Origin: Larix kaempferi
Taxonomy: Eukaryota > Streptophyta > Pinopsida > Pinales > Pinaceae
Assembly: GCA_027924585.1 (NCBI GenBank)
Contig: BSBM01000602.1
Location: 12,640,501 to 12,704,500, forward strand
Length of the DNA stretch: 64,000 nt
Direction of reading: 5' to 3'
The notes beneath the pieces were generated by a model. That model was not told the origin of the DNA, did no database searches, and saw nothing but the letters and a program-made list of their open reading frames with translations. How positions within the stretch are numbered: the first letter of the stretch is position 1; every line of letters begins with the position of its first letter. The translations under genes were made by a program, and so were the position numbers. Positions 1 to 10,651 of this stretch are shown here, piece after piece.

Positions 1-3000
1 TTGTTTACTTTTGCATCGAATCTAGCTGATCGTAAGGATTGGTATTGATCTATAAGGAAGGTTAGGCAATGTGTTAGTTGTTTTAATATTTTATCCATGC
101 ATGTGTAGAGATCTAATTGTAGTGTTTCATTTGTTTATGGGCACTTTTACATTGAGTTCTTACTTGTCTATTTCTAGATTTGATCTTGTGTGTTCAAGTT
201 GATGTGATTTGCAGGTTATCTCGGCTGGAATAGTAGAGGATCTTGCTTGCTTCCTCTATCTTTCTAACAATTTCTTTTGCAGATATAGATCTTAAGTAGA
301 TCTAGTATTGTTTTTGCTTAGGATCTAGCTTAATATTTAGGTTTTTATCATTTCATAGTCTAGATCTCTCTTACTAAGCATCTTTCAAGCTATCATAATT
401 GTTCATCTTAAAGCTTGAGTTAGAATGTTTAGTTTCGGTTTTAAATCTAAATCTAGCAGTAAAAGTGCTTGAATTTGCTTGCCATCTTAAAAGAAGCAAG
501 CAAAGGTCCCATTGGACTAGCTTTTTAGCTTGTTTCTGGTGGTTAAGTCTTGCTTTTCTTCCATCTTTAACACTTAGATTTTTTTAGAGTTTTTCGTGGG
601 TGGTTCAAAGATACTCTTAAAGTGTCTTTGGGCACATTTTAGTAAAGTTGCTTGCTGATTTTTTCTTTTTGTTGGCAGGGCAAGCGGAAGTGTTGCCGGA
701 TTTTCAAAAGTTGAACCTTTTAAAAGTGTTGCAACACCTTTCCCTTTTTTCCAGTTCGAATTCTTTCTTTGAAAAACATTGTAAACTAATTGGATCCTCT
801 GTATAAGGGACCAACAGTATTCCCGAAAATGATTTGTAACTCAAGAATAAACGAGAGCAAGTGGGCTACCCAATGCCCACACCTATCCCCCCAGGGGGGA
901 TCCTTGTTGACTGATTTTTGTGGTTTGATTTTTTTTAGTTTAGATTTGCTTCTTTTGTTCATAATAAAATCAATCTTGGATAAAATTAACCGTTTGTTGG
1001 TTTCGTTTCAACGGTGGACCACAAACTCACTCAGGACTTAGTTTTTAACATTTTTTTAACAATTTGCTTTCAAGTTTTGAGTAACTAACCCCCTTGCTTT
1101 CTCGAAGTATAGTGCCATGGAAAGAGCTTGCTTGAGTACTAGAATTCGGTCAGAAAAGAGATTCTTGGAATAGATTAATCAAGTAGAAAATCTTAAGTTT
1201 GTTTAATAAAATTAACCAACGCTTATTTTCCCCGTATGCTTCGGACTGCTATAGCTTAGTCCGACCAGTTGGTCAACCAGAAAGGGAGGTAAGTATTAGA
1301 TTAATAGGACAATCCAACAAACTAAGCTTTGAGAACTCGAGAGGTTGCAAAGGGTGAAACCACCGAGTTAGGGGGCTGCTTTAAGCAGGTTATGCCTCGC
1401 CTTGTTGGACACTTGGTAAAGTTGCTTTAGCACTCAGTTCAAGGAGTTAAGTTGATTTGTGCCAAACCAACAATAAACCCACTCCCATAATACTCATTAA
1501 TAATCCTAAAATTTACCAACCGAGACACTTGCAATACTTACCTGACACAACATTAGCACTCCAAAACATTTTCTTTTTTTTGCATCTTTATATTGGGCAC
1601 TTGTTTATTTGCTTATTATCTTGCTCTTATCTTTATTTATGCAAATGATGATGATGGGTGTTTTATGCTGTTGAGTTCTAGTTTTCATATTGTTGTCGTG
1701 GTTAAAAGAGATACTTTGACTCCTAGATTAGTTTTTTTTCTTTTCATATACTAAGCACCTTAGATTCTTTTCTTTTTTATGGACCACCCCCCTTGGCTTC
1801 GCTAGGAGTAAGCCTAGACGGAGGAGTCGAGTTATCAGGTGACAACACTTGACTCTGACTTTCCCCCAAGACCACATCGAGCGGCTTGAAGTTTTTGTCG
1901 CGCTCCCCCTAGGTGTGCATCCAGGTGGCAACAGGTAGACCAACTACCTAATGAACCAAATAAAAGGGAATTACTTTTATTGTATCAAGTTTAATTGACT
2001 CCATTAATGAAATATTCATTTCATTTTTGCATCATAGCTCTTGAATCCACTCTCCTTCCTTGGATCAACTCTCTTCATATCTCTCCTTGTATATCTTTTT
2101 CTCCGAGATCGGTTCTCTATATATAGACCTTGGTTTTGATTTGAGTTCTACATTTTATCTTCTTATAGGAGCCACTTTTATGCTCCCACTTTCTATTGTT
2201 ATCATGGAACTACACAGTCCCATTTACCTGCTTTTGTGGTCATTTGTTGGACATTAATAAAAGTATCTTATCTTATCTTATCTCATTTATCTTTTGTGAA
2301 TGTGCAAAGTTTACCATGTTATTGTTAGCTTTCTGGGTTACTTCGAAGTGTTAACACCATATTTGGGGGTGCTTCGTGAGATCTAGGGTACATGGTGTAT
2401 GATTAACCCTTGGATGGTCTGTGATGAATTTGCAAATTGGAGGTGGCTTACTCAATGGTTGCTTGACCTCGGTTGACTGCTTGAATGACATTCTTCCTTA
2501 AGTGTTGGAGATCTTCAAACAACTTAGTGACATGCTATATGTTGGCCGCATGGAGGATGTTGCTTGCTTGGAGAACGCCTTGCATTGGAGGAGAGTTTAG
2601 CATTCTGAAGGAGAGTTTAACATTCTAAAGGAGATCCCTAGACAACATGGGGTAACTTGAATGCTTGCATGGAGTTGACTTGGGAATGTTTGAGTTGTGA
2701 TAGTGTTCATGTAGGGGGAGTGGAGCCAGTGGAGCACATGGCTCAGAAGGAGCATTGGAGTCCTTGGAGCCTTGTAGGAAGGGTTTTGGACACCTTTCAT
2801 GGAGTGCCCTTGCGTTGGGGAAGAGTTTGATAAACTTGTGCAAGAAAAACAATATAAAAATAACAATGGCACACCATAGTGCACAAAGATTTACCCTAGA
2901 AAACCTTGGCTAGGAAAATTAGCTTAAATGAGAGTTACAGCTCTCGCTATCTCATGTACTAACTAAACTGTTCACCATACAATATTTAGGTATTTTGCAA

Positions 3001-5100
3001 CATCTAAAACCCTAATTTGTTAGCCCATATTATATTACAACCCGAAATCCCTTTATAAAAACCATAATTGAAACTGTTGGTTGAAATAACATAACGAAAC
3101 AATTTTTTTCCCTCGGGGGTTTTGCCCTCAAACCCCTTATTCAAGTTCCCTAGACTTTCAACCCCTTCCAATGAAATCGCCCCTCCTTTTATAAGACACG
3201 GAGTAGCTAATTTGGAAGTGTCAACGAGTTATTACAATGAGTGGAGTGATGATCACAAGAAAATAAATCAATGGATGATATTACAATAATTACAATGATG
3301 CTATCATGTTGATGCCAAGTTGCCTTCCTGAGTGGGGTGAATCATTAATTTGGACCATGCCAAGTATATGAGAGGTCATAAGTGGACAACTTACCCAAGT
3401 AGCTAGTCATCAATTCCAAGTAGTGGAGGAATTAACAAGTGGACACATGTAATGTATCTTCCTCGAATGAATTCGCCCCTCATAGTGATGCACTCTCTTT
3501 ACTCTTTAGTCAATTTGCCTTCTTATAGTGGGCCCAAGAGATGCCAAGTAATCATTGAAATTCAGAGGCTTTCACATAGTCTTTGAAGATGAGTCACCAT
3601 TCCAAATCATCAAAAGAATATCCCTTTTATGGCTTAATTAATTAATCAAACCATACTTAGGCATTTTTAAACTAGAACCTTATAAAAAGCTCCTATTAAG
3701 TGCCATTAATCCAAAATTGTTGAATCCATGCTAACCAAGAAGGGAAATTCCCTATGATGAGTCCTTGTAGCCTTTGAATACCAAAATCCAAGCTCAAGTT
3801 AACCTGGAAATGCCTCAAATGATTTGCTCCAAATAATTAAATCTAGACTTAGGCTTTTTAAATCAAAACTTAGGGAAAAGCCTTAATTAAAGCTTGTTAA
3901 TCCAAAGATGACATAAACCAAGGGGAAACTATTATGAAAGACTTCCAAAGCCAAAGTATCTGATAACTGAGAGTGGCACCTGTATTAGACCTGTTGTCTG
4001 GTCCTAATGACTAGTCATACCGCTCTGTTGACCAAGTCAAACTGTTGAAAAAGTCAAACTTGGTCAAATTGTCTAACCAAATATTGGAAATGGAACCACT
4101 ATAGACATTTGAAGAACATGTGATGATGTCTTTGAAGCTCAAAACTTTGAAATGATGTGTTGCAAGTCAAAGTGTAATGTATACATGCAAAATGATCACA
4201 AGTGTGCGTCATCATATAGCATAGCTCATGTAAACATGATTCTATACCCCATAAGTCTCTCCATAGGATTTGTGAGATAAATGATTTAGAAACATATCAT
4301 AACCATAATAACATCTAAGTACTTGCAACATTTAGTTCTCCTTCATGGTGGAGGTGAATGACTCAACCAAGGTTAGGCAAGTGAAATGGTTTTCAATTAA
4401 CTTAATGGCTCAAGATGTAGGGATCAAAGTGTCTTTGTTGTCTTCACCAAAGTATAGACAATAGGGATGTGTCTCAATAATGGATTGTGTTATTTCCTCC
4501 CTTGACCTTAGCAATACGACTCCCCTTTTATTCTTTTCTTTTGATTTTTTCTACTCCCTTTTTTTCTTGGACTTTTCTTCTTGTACTTTGGATGAGGAAA
4601 CCTTAGCCTTGATTTTTTTTTACTGAAGGCATATGCAAGTAAGCCTTGTAAGCTTTGTTTTTCTTTTCTTTTGATTGTTGGATTTTGCAATTTTCTTGGT
4701 TCCTCTTGTTTTCTTTAGGATCTGGTACTAATTTTTCTTCTTCACCAGCTTTTGGTACAATATTATTGGACTTGGAGCTTGTCCCCTTTTTGAGGCATTA
4801 TAGGGGAACGACCTTCTTGTTTTAGATCTAAGGGGAAATATTGCTCAATGGTAGCTCTTCCTGGTTAATAGAAGACAACCTTAGGGAGCATACTTGGGAA
4901 CCTCCTAAATTTCACAACACAAGTGGGCTCGAGATAAAGGGAAAACATGGAGGCACTTGTGGTGAAGGGAACACAAAGGGGGAGATCAAGAGTTCATCAC
5001 GTCAATTTAGTAACTATTAGGATGTAGAATCGAAGTGAAATGATAATGGATAATGAAAAGGGCCAATTATGAAACCGAAGAAGGGGGAATAATTGTTGCA
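1..5100. other. Gene-poor, repeat-derived region
   Basis: No exon series or recognisable protein domain was found on either strand. The open frames here are short and have neither splice context nor domain similarity. Visible structure is limited to a (TATCT)n-like microsatellite near 2262-2285, a 26-bp direct duplication near 2591-2630, a poly-T-rich stretch at 4510-4680, and two diverged copies of a ~200-bp unit (about 3630-3790 and 3835-3960). The composition suggests old, unclassifiable retrotransposon debris. The missing 5' exons of the downstream DUF1664 gene were looked for here and not found. Confidence 0.5.
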
Positions 5101-5815
5101 AAACCTATAAGTTTTTGTAGCTCGGACAGGTACTTTTACATACGCCAAGTGTCAGGCATGCAAGAGTCCTCCAGAAGATCTCTCTAGGAACTTGCTTGAG
5201 AGGGCAAGTGACTTTTATGTTACAATGGCTAAAAGATGACTTAAGTTGTGTCGAAAGATTAAGTCGTAGCTGTAGATCTCAAGTGATCTAAAATCACTTA
5301 GGAGATCTAGAGGGCCCATGGTATTTGGTAGGCCATGGTCTTTTAGTCATTATAATGATATAAACGGAAGTCTATGGAGAGGAGGACACACAACGGTCAC
5401 ATAGAGTGAGTGAAATCTCATTGAGTGGTTGGAGACAGACTTTCAACCAAGTGTGTAGGTGCAGGGGCAGGGTCATAGGGAAGGAGCAAGATGCAATAGA
5501 GAATGTAGCAGCCAAGTGATAGGTTAGGCTATCTTGTTGTAATTGTATTATTCCTTAGTGGGCCATTATCCCAAGACAGGAGCCCAAATTTTTTATTCTT
5601 AATAGAAATCATATGTTTGTTGGTTTTCCCCTACGTTGCACGGGTACCGCTCCCGGCCATTAGGAAGGGCATACCCGGCGTTCCTGAAGTCCCCGGAAGC
5701 TTTCGAGCTGGTACGAAACGCTCCAAAATGGGCGGGAGCTTCCTCGGATACTTGGGAACTTTTCGGGTGCTTCGTAGAGGTAAAATCGCAGTTCCCAACA
5801 GGAGTTTCCTAGGAT

Positions 5816-5855
5816 ACTTGTGGTTGGGAGCTTCCTCAAGCTCCCAACCACAAGT
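5816..5855. repeat. Perfect 18-bp-arm hairpin inside the MULE
   Basis: Arms at 5816-5833 and 5838-5855 are exact reverse complements separated by the 4-nt loop CCTC. A second small palindrome (GAGCTT-GATT-AAGCTC) follows near 5870. The surrounding 5740-5930 repeats GGGAGCTTCCTC several times in both orientations. Confidence 0.85.
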
Positions 5856-6038
5856 TCCCATGTTCTAGAGCTTGATTAAGCTCCCAAACCAACGAGGAGC
5901 TTCCTCACTCTCCCAACCCATTGACAAAAAAGGCACATCGCGGGAAAAAATGAAGTTCGCGGGAAAGTGAAATTGGATTGGCACCAAACTGAACAATGCA
6001 TGGAGGAAAGAAGAGGGCAGCGTACATGCAATGGAGCC

Positions 6039-6046
6039 TTTATAAA
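6039..6046 (+). promoter_or_regulatory. TATA-box-like motif in the MULE
   Basis: TTTATAAA is followed about 30 bp later by a pyrimidine-rich leader-like stretch (6060-6380) with no long ORF on the plus strand. This could be a captured promoter and 5' untranslated exon. No function is demonstrated. Confidence 0.3.
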
Positions 6047-7400
6047 CAAACTCTGCCTCTCTAAAAAATCACATTATAGTCTTCACACTGCTTTTTCTTA
6101 GTGTTTTCGGTTTTCTCTTCTGGATATCTCGAAAGAATTTGACGGTTTTGGGTTTTTTAATTTTTCTGAGAATTGTTTTCGGTTGAGTCTCTGTCTCTCC
6201 AAGTCTCCCAAAATCCCATTCGACTCTCTCTGAACTTCTGAGTGTCGAATTCTGAGCCCGAACTTTGGAGTCTAAACTTCTGAGCCATCCAACGATCTTG
6301 GTCAGCGTTTGCCTCAACTTCAAGCTGGCTCAAGTGCTGCGTATTGATCAACGTTTGCCTCAATTCCATTTTCAAGCTGGCTGCACTCTATAGGTATCGA
6401 TTCATTGTTATAAATTTCTATTTTATAATTATTCTGTGACGGTTAAATTTGTGATTGCTGTAACATTGTAACTTTGTTTGAAGTGCAGCGATATAATGTA
6501 TGCATGCTGCCATGTTTCATATTTTAAAGTTTTTTAGATTCATAGTCACGATTAATTACAAAGAAACGTGTCCATTGCTTAATTTGAAATGGATTTTAAT
6601 TTGTTTTTGGAATTGTTACAGGTTATAAATTATAATGTTAGAATATAAATTATAATGTTAGAATTTAATTTTAAAATTTTAATATAATAATTTATTAATT
6701 TGTCTTTTATGGATTTGAATTTTGACAGAGTTGTAACTTGTACATGTGTTTTTAAATTTTTTATCAATTAACTTTATAAGTTTATCTATGTTGATAGATA
6801 GAGTTTAAGTTTTTATTTTTTAACCATAATGTTTGTAACTTTGTAAGTGTTACTTTTCATTATTAATTTATAATTTATAAATTTTATTACCTTTGCCTAT
6901 AAATACAATTTTGAGAAAATAAAATTAAAAAAAAAAGATTTATAATAGAAAAAGTTAAACTAAAAAAACTAGATTTATAATAAAAAATGGATTTATAATA
7001 GAAAATACTATTATAGTTAACTTTTAAAATTGGCAAAATGCTAAAAATTTAAAACCTAAACTTATAATTTAATAAATTTATGTTTTTTTAATATATATTA
7101 AAATTTTAATATATTATATTATTGCCGCTCCCAACCTAACGTTTCTTGTAAATTTGGGCGAAGCTTCTAGCCGTGCCGGATACGCATGTCCGCATACCCC
7201 ACGTACTCACGTACCGTAAACTTGTGCAACATAGGTTTTCCCCAATTGGGCTTTTCGAGGGTAAATCCAAGTGTCAAATGTATGTGTAATTTCTGGTGTT
7301 TTTCCATTGAATTAGTTAGGATCTCAATGTGTTTTCAGTTAATAATTGCAGTAAATTATTAGAGACCGAGAATCGTGTCTGGGATCAGTAAAAACTAACA

Positions 7401-7412
7401 TGGTATCAGAGT
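7401..7412 (+). other. Primer-binding site of the Copia element
   Basis: TGGTATCAGAGT starts immediately after the 5' LTR end at 7400. It matches the usual initiator-Met tRNA primer site of plant Copia elements. Confidence 0.92.
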
Positions 7413-9000
7413 CGAAGGTCTCGCTCTGAGCAGGAAATCACGTTTGAGGAGGTTTACAAAGAAATTAAAAAAGGAGATGTGGTACATTCGTACATCGTAC
7501 AGTATGTTGTGGGCCCATAACCCGAAGGGTCAAGGGTAAAAAAGGAAAGCCGGGGCAGAGGCGACAACATCACCAGAGGGAGGTGTGAGCCGGTAGCAGG
7601 AAGTGTCGACTGCTAGGGCAAGCATGCAGGTCACAGTTGGGTGAAGGCACGTGGAGGTGGTGGCGTTGGTGGAGACCTATCAACGTGGAGTAGTGCTGGA
7701 GTGCTCGACGAAAAGTGGCAGCATGTGGGTGGAGACACCGCTTAGGCTGTAGCTGGAGCATCAGACCGTAGTAGAGTACAGGCAGATGCAGGATCAACTC
7801 AGTGTGGGTGGGTGAGAAGAGAGGTAAATGTGGGCTCGACTGTCAGCAACAACAGCCGAAGGGCAAAGCAACGGGATGTGGGCGCCAGTAAAGAATCCAC
7901 GAGCTAGGAAGCTCGAGCTACAGATGTTGGGCACATGAGGAAAGGATGTGAGTGGAGGTATAATGCAACTATCGGGAGGAGGAGTATTCGGCAACGGAAG
8001 GGCGATGTGGTGGTGGCGGAGACTGGAGGCGCATAGGGTTACAGACGAGCTGGGCCAGCAGAGCCACACATAAAGTTGATTGGGTCGACATTGGAGATTA
8101 CGTGCAGCAGTTGGTGGGGAGCTGTTCCGGTACAGGGATCCGTCCAGAAGGGAACTGCGTGGAGAAGTTGGGCCGTGAGTAGAGGCAGCGGAGTAGTTCC
8201 CAGGCCTCAAGTTGCGAGCAATACGGATTGGGCTGAGTGGAACAGGGGTAGAATGGCGGGAGAGTGTGAGCACGTGAGAAAGGAATGACCGCTAGCAAAT
8301 TGATGACGGGTAGCCACTGCAGCCAGTAACTAGTTAAGAAAAGTAGTTGCAGTCGCTAGCACATCCAGCCGCCAAACCGCCAACGAGCAGGTTTCCAGTG
8401 AGTAGACACCTGTCGGGAAGCAGAGGAAACCACCAACGACCAGGGTAGTTTGGGCAGCAAGCCCGGAAAATTCAGGTAGGCCCAAACGACCGTAGGTAAC
8501 CCAGAACATTTTAGGCAACTGTAGGCAGGCTTCAGGCAGCGTAGGAAAATCCGTGTAGCGCCTAGGAGATTTCGGGCAACCATCAGGTACACTGCAGAAA
8601 GGTTGGGCAACCTAGAACAATCCCTAGGTAGCACCTAGGAAGGCTTGGACAACCTAGTAGGTGGTTGGGCAGCGAGCAGGGAAAAAAACTAGGCATTCCA
8701 TAAAAGAGCTTGGGAAACATAAAGGGATCTGGGTAGTAGGGAGTAGGTCTGGGCAGCGATAGCAACAAAAAGATGCAGGAAGCTTGGGCAGTAGTAGGCT
8801 ATGGATCCGGGCAGCGGGCAACAAATCTAGACAACAAAAAATAAATGTGTTGGGTGGCTTGCTGAGCCATGGCAGAAGGTCGAGCAGGCAACAAGGATCT
8901 CGAGTAGGTGAAGGACTTTCAATTAGAGATCTAAGCCACAAGAAAGCACATAGGAGCAAAAGTATTGCTCATGTGTCGATGTCATTTGCTTTGGATTAAA
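7413..9000 (+). repeat. Non-coding, GC-richer interior of the Copia element
   Basis: This stretch occupies the place of gag but has no gag-like frame. From about 8340 to 8850 it is made of degenerate short repeats around GGGCAGC and TTGGGCAACC. Two diverged copies of a GAAGGACTTT...AGAGATC phrase occur near 8910 and 9067. The open frames on both strands here are by-products of base composition. Confidence 0.6.
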
Positions 9001-9288
9001 GATGGAATTTTGCTCAGTTGCTAGAGCCATGAAGGACTGTGACTCAAGGATTTCAGATGAGTGGAGAAGGACTTTTATCTAGAGATCAGGGGATGACAGG
9101 AAGACTCTTTGCATAAAGAGATTAGTCCCAAGGAGAAGAGAACCCGACAGAGCAGCGACAATCAAATCTGATAACAAGGACAGATCTGAGCATATATGAG
9201 AAGGAGATTTGAGTCGCAGGAACTACATAAGTTGGCAATGTTCCTTTTCTTAGTGGACAATGGTGTATCTGCTATATGACGGGGATGA

Positions 9289-9690
9289 GTGGTGTGTTTC
9301 TTAGTGGCTTCAGAGACAGTCTCGGATTTCCATGTGGCTTGTGGGGTTGACAACATACGTGCAGTAAAGGGTGTTGGAATAGTGTTATATCAGCTAGAGT
9401 CAATAGGATCTTTAGAGGTGGCAGGAGTGATGTATGTTCTAGAGTTTAAGATGAACTCGCTCTCAGTCTCAGCCATGGGTATGGGGTTGTACTTTGGGAT
9501 GGATAAGTGCTCATATGGTCAGAGGGAGCTACCCAAGATGCAACAATGATGCTTGGTGTCAGACAAGGTAAGTTATACAAGTTGTTGGGTCATCGTGTAT
9601 GTGGGTCTAAGGGGATCTTGGATCATAGATCAATCTCGGTGATTGAGCTTAAGGAGCTGAAGACTTTGAAAGGTGACTAGAGTTCACGGA
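9289..9690 (+). pseudogene. Copia protease / pre-integrase remnant
   Basis: The frame from 9289 to 9549 reads like the Copia aspartic-protease C-terminal half. Recognisable blocks are FHVACG, then VKGVGIV, then a VMYVLEFKMNSLSVSAMG segment matching the conserved VLYVPELK-NLLSVS motif of Copia polyproteins. After a frame change, 9548-9665 continues with LGVRQGKLYKLLG and CGSKGILD, the pre-integrase region. The catalytic D-S/T-G triad and the whole integrase core, RT and RNase H are absent. A short tail (about 9690-9980) resembles the linker region before RT. It is plus strand, in the same orientation as the LTRs, and not functional. Confidence 0.8.
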
Positions 9691-9983
9691 ATTCCAATAT
9701 GGGGAGTAAACCTTCAAAGGGGAAGAGGGAGTTGGCCCCTTCTAGTTCTTCTAGTACTGTCAGGACCAGTTGGTAAGGGCTGTCATTGATGGATGCTCAG
9801 GAGCATGTGGAGATACCTAGGAGCATGGTTAGGAGGAATAGATCTTCATAGCATATTCAAAAGTAGGTGGCAGGTAAGGATTCCAGTTTAGAGGGAGTAG
9901 CTACAATAGTAGATGATGTGGTGGGATTGGAGATAGATCTAGGTGGAGGTTTTTCCAGAAGTACCTTCCTCGCTAAGAGGGAG

Positions 9984-10646
9984 TGTTAGTTTTTGTAGCT
10001 CGGACAGGTACTTCTGCATAGGTCGGGTGTCAGGCATGCAAGAATCGTCTAGAAGACCTCTCTAGGAGCTTGCTTGAGAGGGCAAGTGACTTTTATGTTA
10101 TAATTGCTAAAAGGTGACTTAAGTTGTGTCAACGAAAGATTAAGTTGTAGCCGTAGATCTCAAGTGATCTAAAATCGCCTAGGAGATCTAGAGGGTCCAT
10201 GGTATTTTAGTCATTGAAATGATATAAAAGGAAGCCTAAGGAGAGGAGGACACACAATAGTCACATAGAGTGAGTGAAATCTCATTGAGTGGTTGGAGAT
10301 TGACTTTCATCCGTGCAAGGGTAGGGTCAGAGGAAAGGACCCAGGTGCAGCAGAGAAGGTAGCAGCCAGGTGATAGGCTAGGCTATCGTGCTGTGATTGT
10401 ATTATTCCTCAGTGGGCCATTATCCCAGGACGGGAGGCTAGGATTTTTATTCTTAATAAATATCATTTGTTTGCTCGTTTTTCTGCAGTTGGGGTTTTGC
10501 AGGGTAAATATAAGTGTCAAATGTATGTGTAATTTCCTGTGTTTTTCTGCTGCAGAATTAATTAGGATCTCAGTGTGTTTTCAGTTATTAATTGCAGTAA
10601 ATTGTTACAGACTGAGAATTGGGTCTGGGATCAGTAAAAACTAACA
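9984..10646 (+). repeat. 3' LTR of the Copia element
   Basis: 663 bp, TGTTAGTTTTT ... AAAAACTAACA. It is preceded by a purine-rich tract and followed by target duplication AAACC at 10647-10651. It serves as the uninterrupted reference for the MULE insertion in the 5' LTR. Confidence 0.92.
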
Positions 10647-10651
10647 AAACC

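Larger units (their letters stand above)
5632..7233. mobile_element. Non-autonomous Mutator-like element (MULE) inserted in the Copia LTR
   Basis: This 1602-bp block interrupts the 5' LTR; the intact 3' LTR shows the unoccupied state. It is flanked by a perfect 10-bp duplication GGTTTTCCCC (5622-5631 and 7234-7243), a length typical of Mutator-like elements (9-11 bp). Its ends are short inverted repeats, TACGTTGCAC on the left and GTGCAACATA on the right (9 of 10 paired). It encodes no transposase. The left third is GC-richer and full of GGGAGCTTCCTC-type repeats and hairpins; it then holds a TATAAA and a leader-like stretch; the right half is very AT-rich. It could be a gene-fragment-carrying Pack-MULE, but no source gene was recognised. 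Confidence 0.85.
5106..7400 (+). repeat. 5' LTR of the Copia element, split by a MULE
   Basis: After removal of 5632-7243 (inserted element plus one target copy) the LTR is about 683 bp and aligns with the 663-bp 3' LTR. The first bases have decayed from TGTTAG to TATAAG. The LTR resumes at 7244 and runs to the AAAACTAACA end at 7400. Confidence 0.9.
5106..10646 (+). mobile_element. Ty1/Copia LTR retrotransposon, internally deleted, with a nested MULE
   Basis: Two similar LTRs (5106-7400 including a 1.6 kb insertion, and 9984-10646) flank an internal region of 2583 bp. The 3' LTR begins TGTTAGTTTTT and ends AAAAACTAACA, an 11-bp inverted terminal repeat. The 5' LTR is followed directly by TGGTATCAGAGT, the primer site complementary to initiator tRNA-Met that is typical of Copia. 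A polypurine run (about 9974-9983) precedes the 3' LTR. A 5-bp target duplication AAACC lies at 5101-5105 and 10647-10651. The internal region has no RT or integrase core; only a protease/pre-integrase fragment remains, so the element cannot move on its own. It lies upstream of the first visible DUF1664 exon. Confidence 0.93.

Noticed and set aside
7794-8298. Long minus-strand open frames (159 codons and others).
   Set aside because: They lie in the GC-rich repeat interior of a plus-strand Copia, overlap frames on both strands and have no domain similarity.
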